A stretch of 64,000 nucleotides of DNA from the NCBI GenBank assembly GCA_004352715.1, contig SCFE01000030.1, positions 66,488 through 130,487 on the forward strand, read 5' to 3'. Below the pieces are notes generated by a model that was given only the letters and a program-made list of their open reading frames with translations, ran no database searches and was not told where the DNA came from. Of this stretch, positions 44,291 to 55,508 are shown piece after piece. The position numbers and the translations under genes were made by a program. How positions within the stretch are numbered: position 1 is the stretch's first letter; every line of letters starts with the position of its first letter. The DNA comes from Hofstenia miamia (Eukaryota; Xenacoelomorpha; Acoela).

Positions 44291-47020
44291 ATACAATGTG
44301 TCATATTGCCCTTCAAAAAAGTATTTGACAGAATTTATCAAACAAATGGAAACTTAATTATCCATCGCTTGTGCTGAAAATAAGGATGTTCTCTTGCTCG
44401 GAGATTGGAATATTAACTATCTTGTCGGCTCTGAAAAATCAAAATTAGATTCTTTACTAAATGCGTATAATTTGAAGTCTGCAAACACGAAAATTCCCAC
44501 TAGACTTACTCATAACTCTCAGACAATAATCGACTACATCATTACATCCGAAATATCTGATTTTAATTTTAAATTTTACTCATGGGAATGCCCTTTCTCA
44601 GATCATTGCATAATATCAATCAGTGTACCTAAGACTAGTGAAAACACATCGAAAACATGGATTACAACCCGTATTCGAAATAAGGATAATCTAAATAATC
44701 TAAAATTAGCACTTTCAAATCAGAACTGGCAATGTGTTTATACAGCAACCGAACCCAATGCAATGATGAGTAAGCTTTTAAAAATTCTTGAATATTATGT
44801 CAACTTATATTGCCCTGAACAACGTGTTTTATTAAATCCTAATAACTCTAAAGCAAAAGATAACTCAAAAAATTCTAAGGAGTGGATTACCGACGACTGT
44901 AAAACACTCATTCGCGCGAAAAATCAAGCATATAAAAATTTCTTAAATAACCAATGTGAAGGAAATTTTAACCGCTACAAGAGAGCTAGAAACATCTGTA
45001 ACATAGCAAATCGTAAGGCCTATAATACGTACATAAAAAAAGAATATAATGGAATGCTATCCCAAAAATCTAAATGGAGTTTTATTCATAATCTGACAAA
45101 TCGCAATAAACGGGTCACCAATAAGATCATAGCTATAACAGACGACTATGGCAAATTGCAGAAGGATCCTTATCACATCTCCAATATTTTAAACAAATCA
45201 TTCGTAAATTTGGGCAACTATTCTGGGGATAATGTAAAATATATTGAAAATGAAAAGCTTTATGCACACGATTTTACCTTTAGATTTACGACTAGTTATG
45301 AAATGCTCAAAGCCTTAAATAAATTAAAATCCGGCAAATCCAGTGGGCCGTCAAATATTCCCACATGGATACTTAAGGAAATCGCACACTTAATTAATAT
45401 TCCTCTTAACTACATTTTTAATGAATGCATTAAATCCAAAACATTCCCAGACTGCTTAAAAGAAGCACATGTTACTCCGCTTTACAAAAAAAATGATGAA
45501 ACATGCCCACTAAATTATAGGCCTATTTCAATCACGACCCCAATAAGTAAAGTTTTTGAAAGACTAATATTCAATCAAATGTTCGAGCATATTAAAAAAC
45601 ATAATCGGCTCTCTGCAACCCAATTTGGATTTAGAAGAAGTTTTTCAACGAATGATGCACTTATCCAGGCAACAGAGAACTGGCGAAATTCATTGGATGA
45701 TCAACAATATGTTGCTATTGCATGCTTAGATCTCTCTAAGGCATTTGATTCAATCGACCATGACATACTAATAAAAAAACTAAAACGTATGGGATTCTCC
45801 CTCGATAGTACTAGTTTAATTGCGAGTTTCTTAAGTAATAGGAAACAACGAGTTAAAATCAACTCAGTACTTTCAGACTGGCTGTATATTGAAAAAGGTG
45901 TTCCGCAAGGAACAATTCTTGGACCTCTTCTGTTTAATATCTATGTCAATGATATGGACTTTTATACTAATTGCAATCTTATACAATATGCAGACGATAC
46001 CTGTATATTTTCCGCCAACAAGTCATTAGATGTTGCAATAAAAAAAGTGGAATCCAACTGCCAGTCACTAAGCCATTATTTCGCTATGCACAAATTACGC
46101 ATTAATGCCGAGAAAACGCAATTTTGTATAATGAACCCCTTTTTCAACAATAACTTGCATACAAATAAAAATTTGACTATAAAAAATGCAATTATTTCTA
46201 CAAGTGATACTTTCAAATATTTAGGAATAATAATTGACTCAAAACTTTCTTTTTCCGAGCACATTAAATCTACACAGAAAAAAATTGCTGCTGGCATAAG
46301 AACTATTTCTCAGGTTGCTGACCTATTACCTCCTCATGCAATAATTCAGCTATTCCACGCATTTGTTATGAGCCACCTAAATTACGGGAGTGTACTATTT
46401 TCAAATTTGAGCACATCATTGATAAATAAACTTCAGCTGCAATATAAATGGGCTTTAAATGTTTGCAAAAGAAATTCTAGTAACACCAAAAATTATATTT
46501 TGGAAACGTGTCCTTCTCCTCAACAATTAATACAAATCAATATTGCTACATTATTTTTCAAAGCTGCTAACGAAATTCCGCCTTATGATAAGATAAATCT
46601 CCCTGAATTCAAGAAAACTTTCAATAGACGGTCTAAGAAATATGTTGTCACTAGGTTCAGACGTAAAGTCAAAGAAAATTCATTTTTAAACGTAGCCACA
46701 AGGCAATGGAATAATCTACCTAACGAAATTAAGCATATTACAAAACTGAAAGAATTCCGAAATAGTGTGAAAAGATCTATTCTAAAGCAAAAATTCATCT
46801 CAGGAAGATCTTGGACAGGGTACAAATTCTATAATAGCAATTACACAATTACTAGAATGTAGACTTATTCTTAGCCTTCTTAGCAATGTATAGGTTTGTA
46901 AATAGTATGATTTTGTTTTATTTTTTTTAATGACGCTATTTTGAGAAGCCATCAGTTTGTATTAATTGCTTTACCTTCTCTTAATAAAGATTGTCTTATC
47001 TTATCTTATCTTATCTTACT
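44290..47020 (+). mobile_element. 5'-truncated non-LTR retrotransposon (LINE, Jockey/CR1-L2 group)
   Basis: It begins inside the apurinic-endonuclease domain, carries one long RT frame, then about 130 bases of 3' UTR with AATAAAG, and ends in a short tandem tail of CTTAT units (about 46994-47016). The missing 5' part and the simple-repeat tail are typical of target-primed insertion. The clade is inferred only from RT motifs. Confidence 0.85.
44394..46862 (+). CDS. LINE endonuclease-reverse transcriptase polyprotein, N-terminally truncated
   Basis: 822 codons open. There is no genuine start: the frame continues upstream to about 44290 but is cut by a TAA at 44355-44357. Residues 1-95 hold the end of an AP-type endonuclease (LLGDWNI, then FSDHCIIS with the terminal catalytic His). 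RT follows: LNYRPISITTPISKVFERLI near 375, FGFRRSFSTNDA near 410, DLSKAFDSIDHD near 450, GVPQGTILGPLLFNIYVND near 505, and the catalytic YADD at 532-535. A C-terminal region (FRRKVKENSFLNVATRQWNN) shows the usual Trp-Asn word of such elements. The RT itself has no visible lesion. The enzyme would copy LINE RNA into chromosomal nicks. Confidence 0.9.
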   Translation: MLGDWNINYLVGSEKSKLDSLLNAYNLKSANTKIPTRLTHNSQTIIDYIITSEISDFNFKFYSWECPFSDHCIISISVPKTSENTSKTWITTRIRNKDNLNNLKLALSNQNWQCVYTATEPNAMMSKLLKILEYYVNLYCPEQRVLLNPNNSKAKDNSKNSKEWITDDCKTLIRAKNQAYKNFLNNQCEGNFNRYKRARNICNIANRKAYNTYIKKEYNGMLSQKSKWSFIHNLTNRNKRVTNKIIAITDDYGKLQKDPYHISNILNKSFVNLGNYSGDNVKYIENEKLYAHDFTFRFTTSYEMLKALNKLKSGKSSGPSNIPTWILKEIAHLINIPLNYIFNECIKSKTFPDCLKEAHVTPLYKKNDETCPLNYRPISITTPISKVFERLIFNQMFEHIKKHNRLSATQFGFRRSFSTNDALIQATENWRNSLDDQQYVAIACLDLSKAFDSIDHDILIKKLKRMGFSLDSTSLIASFLSNRKQRVKINSVLSDWLYIEKGVPQGTILGPLLFNIYVNDMDFYTNCNLIQYADDTCIFSANKSLDVAIKKVESNCQSLSHYFAMHKLRINAEKTQFCIMNPFFNNNLHTNKNLTIKNAIISTSDTFKYLGIIIDSKLSFSEHIKSTQKKIAAGIRTISQVADLLPPHAIIQLFHAFVMSHLNYGSVLFSNLSTSLINKLQLQYKWALNVCKRNSSNTKNYILETCPSPQQLIQINIATLFFKAANEIPPYDKINLPEFKKTFNRRSKKYVVTRFRRKVKENSFLNVATRQWNNLPNEIKHITKLKEFRNSVKRSILKQKFISGRSWTGYKFYNSNYTITRM

Positions 47021-47038
47021 TGATTTCATAACAAAAAN

Positions 47039-47600
47039 ATGACTCTGAGTGATGAAGTTCTAAACTGAGGTTGTTGTAACAATGTTTAATCATACAACAA
47101 GTAATATAATTGAATAAATATTTGCCCTGCTTAAGAATTACATGTGAAACAAAATGTATTGTACATGAGCTGTTTTTGTGCAGACCAAGTTGTTGTGCAG
47201 AGCTTCACCACATCTAGGAAAATTTCACAGAAACATCACCATTTATTTTTCGTAGTTGACATGGGAAATCATGATGCCCAAACTTGTTATCCAGATTATT
47301 CAAAACATTGTAAGCTGATGTATACATAATAGTAATGCATTAATTCATTCTTCCAAAGTTACCCGTGCTTCCATTTTGAATTAACCATTCTAAACGCGTA
47401 AAATGTTTGTATATAGGTAAACAAAGCTAGTTAATAGCGTATTATTCAGACATAAAAAATCCAAGTGCATGGTAATTAGAAGACAAGTCGCTAAGAATTT
47501 TGAGAAACAAACATCATTTAAGTAAGCTGATGTATCCATAATAGTAATGCATTAATTCACCCATCCAAAATTACTTGTGTGCCCAAAACACTGTTTCCTT
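47039..47600 (+). repeat. Dispersed repeat, 3' part of the second copy
   Basis: Matches 42980-43380 in order and orientation. It also shares its first 70 bases with 49045-49110, next to single-N joins at 47038 and 48703. Confidence 0.65.
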
Positions 47601-48292
47601 TCTACACAACAAATTAAGAGATTCAATAAAGGTAATCATTTATTTATTTGTAAGGATTCCTTTTGTAAAGCCAATTTTATGAAAATTGCACTTGTGCTAG
47701 TTGAATGTGTTTGGATATGACGAGGGAGACAGTCAACATTTTCCTTTGATTGACATACTGTAATAATGAATATTTTGTCATCCAACAAATGAATAGTTCT
47801 TTAATATAGTAAATGTTGTTGTAAGCATTTCACACAACTCGAAAAACACGCTAGATTTCAAACAAGGTGTCATGAGAATCAAAACTATATCTGAGATTTA
47901 ATTATAAAAATAGCTTACCAAAAAGTTTGAAATATTTATGGTAGTTCTTTCATCAATGAGAAACTCCATTAATCCGTTCTATGTATAAAGTTGCATGCTT
48001 TCATAGACAATGTCAATATTACGGTGTTTTATCTATATTCTATTGTTCAAATGTCAAAAATGTATCCAATCGTAAAGATTGTTATCTACCAAACATGAAA
48101 TCCGTTTACAATTATAACAATTTAATAACACTTTCAAATCATATAAACTAGAATTTTTCACAATTTGGATTATTACTATCGTAAATTTGTTATTAATACA
48201 AAACATTTAAAAATAACAAATAACTTTTTTTATTTTACATTTTAAAAAATTGTTTATACTTAAATTTCATCGGTGTCTTTGATATTAAGAGT
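47601..48292. other. No gene or clear repeat seen
   Basis: AT-rich sequence without a supported frame. Confidence 0.5.
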
Positions 48293-48580
48293 TCAATAAA
48301 CACTGCTAGTATCATTGAAATGCATTAACTCACCATTTGATATATGGAAGCTAATTGTAATTCTATCAATGAATGACTTTGAAGTTGGATTATAAATTAT
48401 ATGAGTCTTTTCATAATTGATGAATGGCTGATCATTTACATTATATACTGTGAATAAGGGTATTTGATCCAATAACGGGATGCTACCACTCTGAAAATGT
48501 TGACAAGTAACTATATCAGTATAAATTAAAATATTATGCAGTCCATTTAAAATATCAAAACTATATTTAGCAGTGTTCAA
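48293..48580 (-). pseudogene. Polinton/adintovirus-like minor capsid (penton-like) C-terminal fragment
   Basis: The 95-codon minus-strand frame resembles the C-terminal part of capsid proteins in Polinton-type elements: an ILIYTDIV strand, a short loop with PLLDQIPLF, then a beta strand ending in a SFIDRITISFHISNGELMHF pattern. The N-terminal part is missing. The first 85 bases of its 5' region are repeated at 48876-48962, again beside a single N (48703). The family assignment rests on pattern recognition only. Confidence 0.5.
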
Positions 48581-49160
48581 ACCTTAATAAGAACATGCAG
48601 AGATATATTTTAACTTACAAAGTCATCGTCAGTTTTACAAATTATTCTCTCTAAATTTACTAGATTTTACAATAATAATTATAATTTTTTAAATTTTAAA
48701 AANAAAGTACCAACCATAAATTTCACTTTGGGCGTGTTTGTTGTAACAATGTTTAAACATGCAACACTATGTTTCAAAGAAAATAATTCATAGAAGTAAA
48801 AGCCAACACTTGTATAGACGTATATTTCAACATGTATTAAAATTAATCAAAGATATAGTATGCAGGAGGTTTATAAATTAAAATATTATGCAGTCCATTT
48901 AAAATATCAAAACTATATTTAGCAGTGTTCAAACCTTAATAAGAACATGCAGAGATATATATATAGTATGCAGGAGGTAAAAAAACAGCAATTTCTTTAG
49001 CAATTGTGTATAAATTGTACTAAATGTAAAAGTGTACATTACACTATGACTCTGAGTGATGAAGTTCTAAACTGAGGTTGTTGTAACAATGTTTACATAC
49101 AACAAGCTCTAAATTTACTAGATTTTACAATAATAATTATAATTTTTTAAATTTTAAAAA
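48524..49160 (+). repeat. Duplicated short blocks around the N at 48703
   Basis: 48524-48608 recurs at 48876-48962, and 48649-48702 recurs at 49108-49160. Both are nearly identical. The most likely cause is misjoined contig ends. Confidence 0.65.
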
Positions 49161-49416
49161 GTGGTAAATTTAATTTATAAATATAGTCTTCTTTTGTGTT
49201 TGAACTTGGTTGCAAGGATTTTATGAAAATACTCTCAATAATTTTTAAATTACTTGATCGTGAGGTCTGATGTAATATTTTTGTTTCAAAGTTTAGTCTG
49301 CAATTTTTTAAATGTTTAGATATATTAGAACTTGTCTCATGTTCTTTAATTCTTCTTGATAGTCGCCTTTTGATGATTTTTTTGTCTTTTTGAGCAAGGA
49401 TATTAAATGTGTACAA
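49147..49416 (-). pseudogene. GIY-YIG-type endonuclease C-terminal fragment
   Basis: The 89-codon frame has the pattern of the end of GIY-YIG nucleases found in Penelope-like elements and related ORFs: RIKEH, then ISKHLKNC (His), FETKIL, and the closing ESIFIKSLQPSSN with the catalytic-type Glu and terminal Asn. The GIY and YIG strands are absent, so it is a fragment. Its origin is unknown: it could be a Penelope-like element, or a nuclease carried by the Polinton. Confidence 0.55.
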
Positions 49417-49641
49417 TTTTATAGTAATTCGTAATCACATAAAAACAAAGTTAGTAATATTAACTTTTTAAAAAGCAAAAATAACTTACATTATTGAATG
49501 AATTAAACAGTCACCACTTGAATCATTGTGAAAACTGAATAGTGTGTTAAAATGAAGATATCTTTACGTCATAGGCATTGAACAAAATGCAATCTTCATG
49601 ACAGTTTTAGTATAAACTTTAAAAAACAAGAAAGAAAAACA

Positions 49642-50120
49642 TACATACACTTATATTCGACAATTCCTTGTTGTATATTCAGAGTTTTTCGTATTTTGAA
49701 GAGTTTTGTTTTTATGTGTTTTATTTAATATCGCACATAAATACCCATTTTAAGGCATTCTACAAATTACATTATGTAGTTGAATGATAAATTTTAGTAT
49801 TTGCTGAAAAGATTACACAATATATAGAACACACATTAATAAACATCGTTTGACAAGATGACGTCTACTGTTAACTTATATCCTCCTGTACATAAAGTAC
49901 AAAGTAATCTGTCACCAAAAAAAGCGTTCTATATATTGGGTAATCTTTTCAGTAAATAGTAAAATTTATCATTCAACTACATAATGTAATTTGTAGAATG
50001 CCTTAAAATGGGTATTTACGTGTGATATTAAATAAAACACATAACAACAAAACCATTAATGTTCAAAATACAAAAAAATCTGAATATTCAACAAGGAATT
50101 GTCGAATTTAAGTGTATGTA
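49642..50120. repeat. Large foldback: about 190-bp inverted arms with a 95-bp loop
   Basis: 49642-49830 and 49926-50120 are near-perfect reverse complements, for example CGACAATTCCTTGTTG against CAACAAGGAATTGTCG, and GGCATTCTACAAATTACATTATG against its complement. The spacer at 49831-49925 contains an ATG at 49859 that opens a 33-codon frame ending inside the right arm. It could be a foldback MITE or two terminal repeats brought together. Confidence 0.85.
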
Positions 50121-50767
50121 AGTAGTAAGGAAATTCCCAGTTTGATATATGCAGTTTTCTATAATTGATAATTTTTTAATAACTTTTTACACTTTTCTAT
50201 TGATTTTGCTATGAAAAAAGGCGTTTTTTAGAAATTCAGGATTTTACGGCCAAGGGGCCAAAAAACTACAGCCATACACATGTAAATAATTATTCAATTA
50301 TACCCTCATTTCAATTATATAATAATATGTTTTTGAGCAATTTTTTGCATTTTTTAGAAAACCTGCCTTTTACAGACATCCCAAGAATTCCTGCAACCAC
50401 TTGTTGTTCAAAATTTTTACATGAAATTCAGTTCTTCTACTTTTAATTACACCCTATTTCTTAAACAAAATATAAAACCTGTCAAATGTCCTAACAAAGT
50501 ATTTTTCTTTAAGAAATTACAAGTACTATTAATAGCATAACAATATCCCCTACCCAATCCATTAGAACGGAAGTATACTTCCACTCTTGCAGCTGTTGCA
50601 TATCTATACAAATCTATCTTATAAAATACATGTGTTTTGTTTGGTTAGAATTAATAGTGAATTTTCACAAAATGATTGTGTAAATAATAGATAAAATTGT
50701 ATAATAGAGATAGGGACCATCGCCAATAAATAGTCTTTACCAAAATTCCTCAAAGTAATTTAAATTT
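50121..50767. other. No gene; dispersed repeat similarity
   Basis: 50440-50550 is similar to 52115-52225 (TATAAA...GTCCTAA...AAATTGCAAG...TTAATAGCAT). No reading frame is supported. Confidence 0.5.
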
Positions 50768-51209
50768 TCAAGAATTAAGGTTGAATATCTTCTTAAGATT
50801 TGCCCATGTACCACTTATTGTTGCAGTTTGTAAAAATGTAGAAAAAAGCTCTTTCTCTTTAATACATTGAAGCTTGCCATGGTATAAAATATTACCTGCA
50901 CATGATGCAAGAAACACGTTTCTTGATTTACTGTACTCCACTTCTTCACCAATATTTTTTAATTGACTTTGGGCATTTGTCAGATTTGTGATTCTCAAAG
51001 TTTATATATGATGGACAATTGCTCCGAGAGTTTAATAAAATTTCTTTAATCATTTTTAATTTCTCGATTTTGGAAGAGTCCTCTTTATTATTTTTTTTCA
51101 TATAATTTAGGGAAGTTTGAAACCGATATTGGAAATCACTTCCAACTTCGTCGCTATCCATAACAATGCTGTTTGTTGAAGACTTTAATAAACATTTCAT
51201 AGTAAACAT
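50768..51209 (-). pseudogene. Unrecognised coding remnant with a frameshift
   Basis: Two overlapping minus-strand frames, 50946-51209 (87 codons) and 50768-50998 (76 codons), have protein-like composition and look like one protein broken by a frameshift near 50950-51000. No family recognised. It lies between a foldback and Polinton capsid DNA and may belong to either neighbour. Confidence 0.35.
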
Positions 51210-51538
51210 CTGTAAATTAAAGTTATTAAATTTTTATAAATCATATTCATAATATAGATATACGAAAGCTGGACCTAGAAATCATAGTTTAAGAATATGT
51301 AATTTGTGAAAACATTGAGGCGGAAAATATATCTAAATGCTCAATCATAATCAATCATTAAAAATAGATACGTCAATGTAGTACTTAGAAAACATAAATT
51401 GTTCTGAATTGAAAGGAAACTTTATAAAAACCTTAAGCAAATTAGAACTTAGAGAAAAAAATCTTTTAAATTAATAAAAATTAACAAATTCAATAAATAA
51501 TTCTATTAGTAATAAATAAATAAAGGTAAATACTTACA

Positions 51539-51694
51539 TGTTTCATTGAAAAAATAGAAAATGCCAGCTTGATATCATGTGCATAAGACATAGGAGGATT
51601 TACATCAGCACTATATTATGTTTCATTGAAAAAATGGAAAATGCTAGCTTTGTAACATGTGCATAAGACGTAGGAGGATTTACATCAGTACTAT
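51539..51694 (+). repeat. Two 80-bp tandem units
   Basis: TGTTTCATTGAAAAAATRGAAA starts at 51539 and again at 51619. Both units continue through CATGTGCATAAGAC and AGGAGGATTTACATCAG, with a few differences. A further pair, ACTAACATATGTTGTTAATT, recurs at 51723 and 51860. Confidence 0.8.
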
Positions 51695-52259
51695 GTCAGT
51701 AATATCCACTTATACAAAAAAGTACTAACATATGTTGTTAATTGACATTGATATGCAACTATCAATCAAACTTAATTCAAAAGTTTCATCCATGTACAAC
51801 CAGAATAGACACAGCTACATAACTTTAATGTTACACTTGATAAATGTATCAAAAGGATACTAACATATGTTGTTAATTGACACCAATATGTAGATGTCCA
51901 TCAAATTAAAATTTAATATTTTGAATATAATTATTTGAATGAACAACCAAACTATTTAAAACTTCAAATTTAAATCAAAATATTTAAAAGAATCCATATG
52001 GAAAATTCTCATATCTCTTGGGTCGGGTCGGGTTTAGGTACAGGTCTCAATAAAAATATAAAGAATGAATAAAGTTGATCACAATTAGCATTGTAACTGA
52101 ATGAAAATTGACCTTCAAATTCTATTTTTTAAGCAAAATATAAACCCAGAAGTATGTCCTAATAAAGGAATTTTTTTGAAAATTGCAAGAATTCTTAATA
52201 GCATGGTAATGCAATTACATTAAAGAAAAAGAAAATATTTTCTCCAAAATTATTTTTCC
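51695..52259. other. No gene; short repeats only
   Basis: It holds the ACTAACATATG repeats described above and the dispersed similarity to 50440-50550. Confidence 0.5.
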
Positions 52260-53356
52260 TTAAAATGTTAAAGTAGTTCGATTTGATGTAGTATTCACAG
52301 ATATATCTTGTTCATACATAATCAATGCATAGAATTTAAATGGCACCATGTAAAGTATATCTAAATCTAATTTCATTGATAGCATTTCGAGATGTATCTT
52401 TTGTTTAGATAAATCAAATACAATAATTCCATATTTCTCCTTAAAATCAGAAGGCTTAATAAATGTACCTGTTGAAAAGTCATTGACACCAGCATTATAT
52501 CTAACAAATTCTGTATTAAGTCTTGGAAACTCACTAGTTAGGTGAATCTCTACCTGTGGATAAAAATTATCATTTCCTAATTCTAACTGACATGAAGAAA
52601 TTTCAGTAGAATTAAAGGTATCAAAATCAAGTTCATTCTTGCTTTGATCATTAATTTTATCTTCAATGATGGTATAGATGAAAACATATCTAGGTTTTTG
52701 TATTGAATTACTTATTCTAAATATGCCTGATTGTTGATTTATAGGATTAGATTCCTCTAATGTGTTTCTTATATACACCCATTTATTATTTATAAAACTA
52801 TTCAAATACATCTTCCGTCCACTAGGATTGAATGCTAATTGTGGTACAAAGAGACGTAATTGAGTGACAACTAGTTTTCCATTTCCTGCTGGATTAAATA
52901 TTACATTATCATCTTTTGCTAATTCAAGATTTATTTGAACCTTGCCTTCAGGTAAGATACTATGTCTTAGACATCTGAAAAAATCAACTTTACTGAGATA
53001 AAAAATTGTATTAGTTTCATTTCCATCTTTTAGAAGTTCTATCTTATCATTATTGTCCTTGTAGAAGAATTCATTTTCCACAGTGTTCAAATCAGATTCT
53101 GAATACTCAAGAATGTTGTGTAAATGGGCGACTTTTGAAAAATTTGTAAGATTTGTAGTAGAAGTATTATTGTATTCCACAAATACTCTGTTAAAAAGTG
53201 GGTAGACATTACCACTAATGGTAACATTATCTGCAGTAACAAATCCTATGTTATCAAGTTTAACTATTTTAAATTTCACAACTATATAAGCATTAAACCA
53301 ATCATAAGGTATTATATCTGTAGATTTATCTACTGTAAACTTATAGTTGTTTTTAT
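52260..53356 (-). pseudogene. MCP: Polinton/adintovirus-like major capsid protein, N-terminus cut by a LINE
   Basis: The open frame runs from about 53356 (no start codon of its own) to a TAA at 52260, about 365 codons. The sequence pattern (YDWFNAYI...KIVKLD, a long beta-rich body, FNPAGNGKLVVTQLRLFVPQL, IFDLSK near the end) matches the double-jelly-roll major capsid protein of Polinton-type elements, as I know that family. The same N-terminal segment is present with a proper start at 56509-56787. Here the 5' end is replaced by a LINE tail at 53357. Within the visible part no stop is seen. In the family this protein builds the icosahedral shell. Confidence 0.7.
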
Positions 53357-53488
53357 TTAATAATAATAATAATAATAATCAATGACTTTATTTAGCCGCT
53401 GCAGGCATACACAACAAGAAAATAAAAACAAGTCAAGTTTTACGGCAGCGAGGACAGTCACAGGAGATGAAATAGGAGCAAATGGAAG
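53357..53488 (-). mobile_element. 3' end of a LINE inserted in the capsid gene
   Basis: Read on the minus strand, a short 3' end with AATAAAG is followed by an (ATT)n tail at 53357-53381. The open frame entering the gap is LINE-like at its end. The body continues into the 1000-base N run from 53489. Confidence 0.65.
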
Positions 53489-54488
53489 NNNNNNNNNNNN
53501 NNNNNNNNNNNNNNNNNNNNNNNNNNNNNNNNNNNNNNNNNNNNNNNNNNNNNNNNNNNNNNNNNNNNNNNNNNNNNNNNNNNNNNNNNNNNNNNNNNNN
53601 NNNNNNNNNNNNNNNNNNNNNNNNNNNNNNNNNNNNNNNNNNNNNNNNNNNNNNNNNNNNNNNNNNNNNNNNNNNNNNNNNNNNNNNNNNNNNNNNNNNN
53701 NNNNNNNNNNNNNNNNNNNNNNNNNNNNNNNNNNNNNNNNNNNNNNNNNNNNNNNNNNNNNNNNNNNNNNNNNNNNNNNNNNNNNNNNNNNNNNNNNNNN
53801 NNNNNNNNNNNNNNNNNNNNNNNNNNNNNNNNNNNNNNNNNNNNNNNNNNNNNNNNNNNNNNNNNNNNNNNNNNNNNNNNNNNNNNNNNNNNNNNNNNNN
53901 NNNNNNNNNNNNNNNNNNNNNNNNNNNNNNNNNNNNNNNNNNNNNNNNNNNNNNNNNNNNNNNNNNNNNNNNNNNNNNNNNNNNNNNNNNNNNNNNNNNN
54001 NNNNNNNNNNNNNNNNNNNNNNNNNNNNNNNNNNNNNNNNNNNNNNNNNNNNNNNNNNNNNNNNNNNNNNNNNNNNNNNNNNNNNNNNNNNNNNNNNNNN
54101 NNNNNNNNNNNNNNNNNNNNNNNNNNNNNNNNNNNNNNNNNNNNNNNNNNNNNNNNNNNNNNNNNNNNNNNNNNNNNNNNNNNNNNNNNNNNNNNNNNNN
54201 NNNNNNNNNNNNNNNNNNNNNNNNNNNNNNNNNNNNNNNNNNNNNNNNNNNNNNNNNNNNNNNNNNNNNNNNNNNNNNNNNNNNNNNNNNNNNNNNNNNN
54301 NNNNNNNNNNNNNNNNNNNNNNNNNNNNNNNNNNNNNNNNNNNNNNNNNNNNNNNNNNNNNNNNNNNNNNNNNNNNNNNNNNNNNNNNNNNNNNNNNNNN
54401 NNNNNNNNNNNNNNNNNNNNNNNNNNNNNNNNNNNNNNNNNNNNNNNNNNNNNNNNNNNNNNNNNNNNNNNNNNNNNNNNNNNNNNNN
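53489..54488. other. Assembly gap, 1000 N
   Basis: A fixed-size gap. Similar 1000-N gaps are at 55509-56508, 58177-59176 and 60228-61227, so the order and orientation of the pieces from 53 to 61 kb are only as good as the scaffolding. Confidence 0.95.
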
Positions 54489-55508
54489 GGATTTAAGTAA
54501 GGATAAACTATACTTTTGTAAAAAGTGTTTGTTAAAATGTGGAACAAAGTCAACTTTTGAAAATCATATTAGATTATATACAAATGAAGATGCAACAAAA
54601 TTATATTTTCCAAAAGAAGATCAAATTAAATTTAAAAATTATCATTATAAAGTAGATGTTCCATTTAAAATTTATGCTGATTTTAAATGTTATAATGAAA
54701 AGGTTGAGAGTAAATGTAATTTATCTGATGTTGATAAAACTACAATTTTATGTAATCAATTTCCTATTGCTTTTGGAATATATGTAAAATCAGATATACC
54801 TGAATTATGTAAGTCAAATACATCTCTTATTTTGGAAAAGATTGTGTTGAAGTATTTTTTCAAGAACTTAAAGAATTAGAAAACAAGTTTTTCTTTTATG
54901 TTTAAACATGATATTTCAATGAAAATTACTAAAAAAGAAAATGAAGAATTTAAAATTTCAAAGGAATGTTATCTATGTGGATGTACAAAGGACTCTTTAG
55001 TAAGAGATCATTGTCATTTAACAGGTGCCACTTGTAATAATTGTAATTTGATGGCGCAAAAACAATGAATGGCTTTTGTACCTTTGTATTTTCATAATTA
55101 TTCATGATATGATTCACATTTATTTTTCAATGAATTATTTAAATGTAAAGACAAGTTGGTTATAAAACCATTATGTAAAACTGAAGAAGAATATATTTCT
55201 GTACAATATGGTTGTATAAGGTTTTTGGATTCTTACAGATTTCTTGCATCATCATTAAATAATTTAGCAAATAATCTTAAGAAAAAGCCTATTCTAGAGA
55301 AATATTTAGGACAATGTGAACTTGTACAATCTAAATTAGCCTACCCATATGAATTTTTTGATACTCCTGAATCTTATGAAAAATTTCCAGGTACAAAATT
55401 AGACTACTTTTCAACTCTAACTCAAAAGGCTCCAAATGAAGATGAAATAGAAAGAACTAATAAAGTAATTAAAAAGTATGACTTTAAATCTGGAAAAGAA
55501 TTGACAAT
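54489..55508 (+). pseudogene. polB: Protein-primed family B DNA polymerase fragment (Polinton type)
   Basis: The first piece (54489-54879) has a zinc-type cysteine pair (FCKKC), then VPFKIYADFKCYNEK, the exonuclease I motif region with its acidic residue. A frame change follows near 54880. The second piece has CYLCG...VRDHCHLTG...CNNCN, a cysteine/histidine cluster characteristic of Polinton polymerases. Another break lies near 55065-55150. The third piece (55156 onward) covers the exonuclease/TPR-type region (FLDSYRFLASSLNNLA). The palm and catalytic YxDTD lie in the gap or are missing. In the family it replicates the element from a protein primer. Here it is broken at least twice. Confidence 0.75.

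Noticed and set aside
44032-44328. 98-codon frame just before the LINE
   Set aside because: It overlaps the dispersed repeat, is not in the LINE frame and has no family resemblance.
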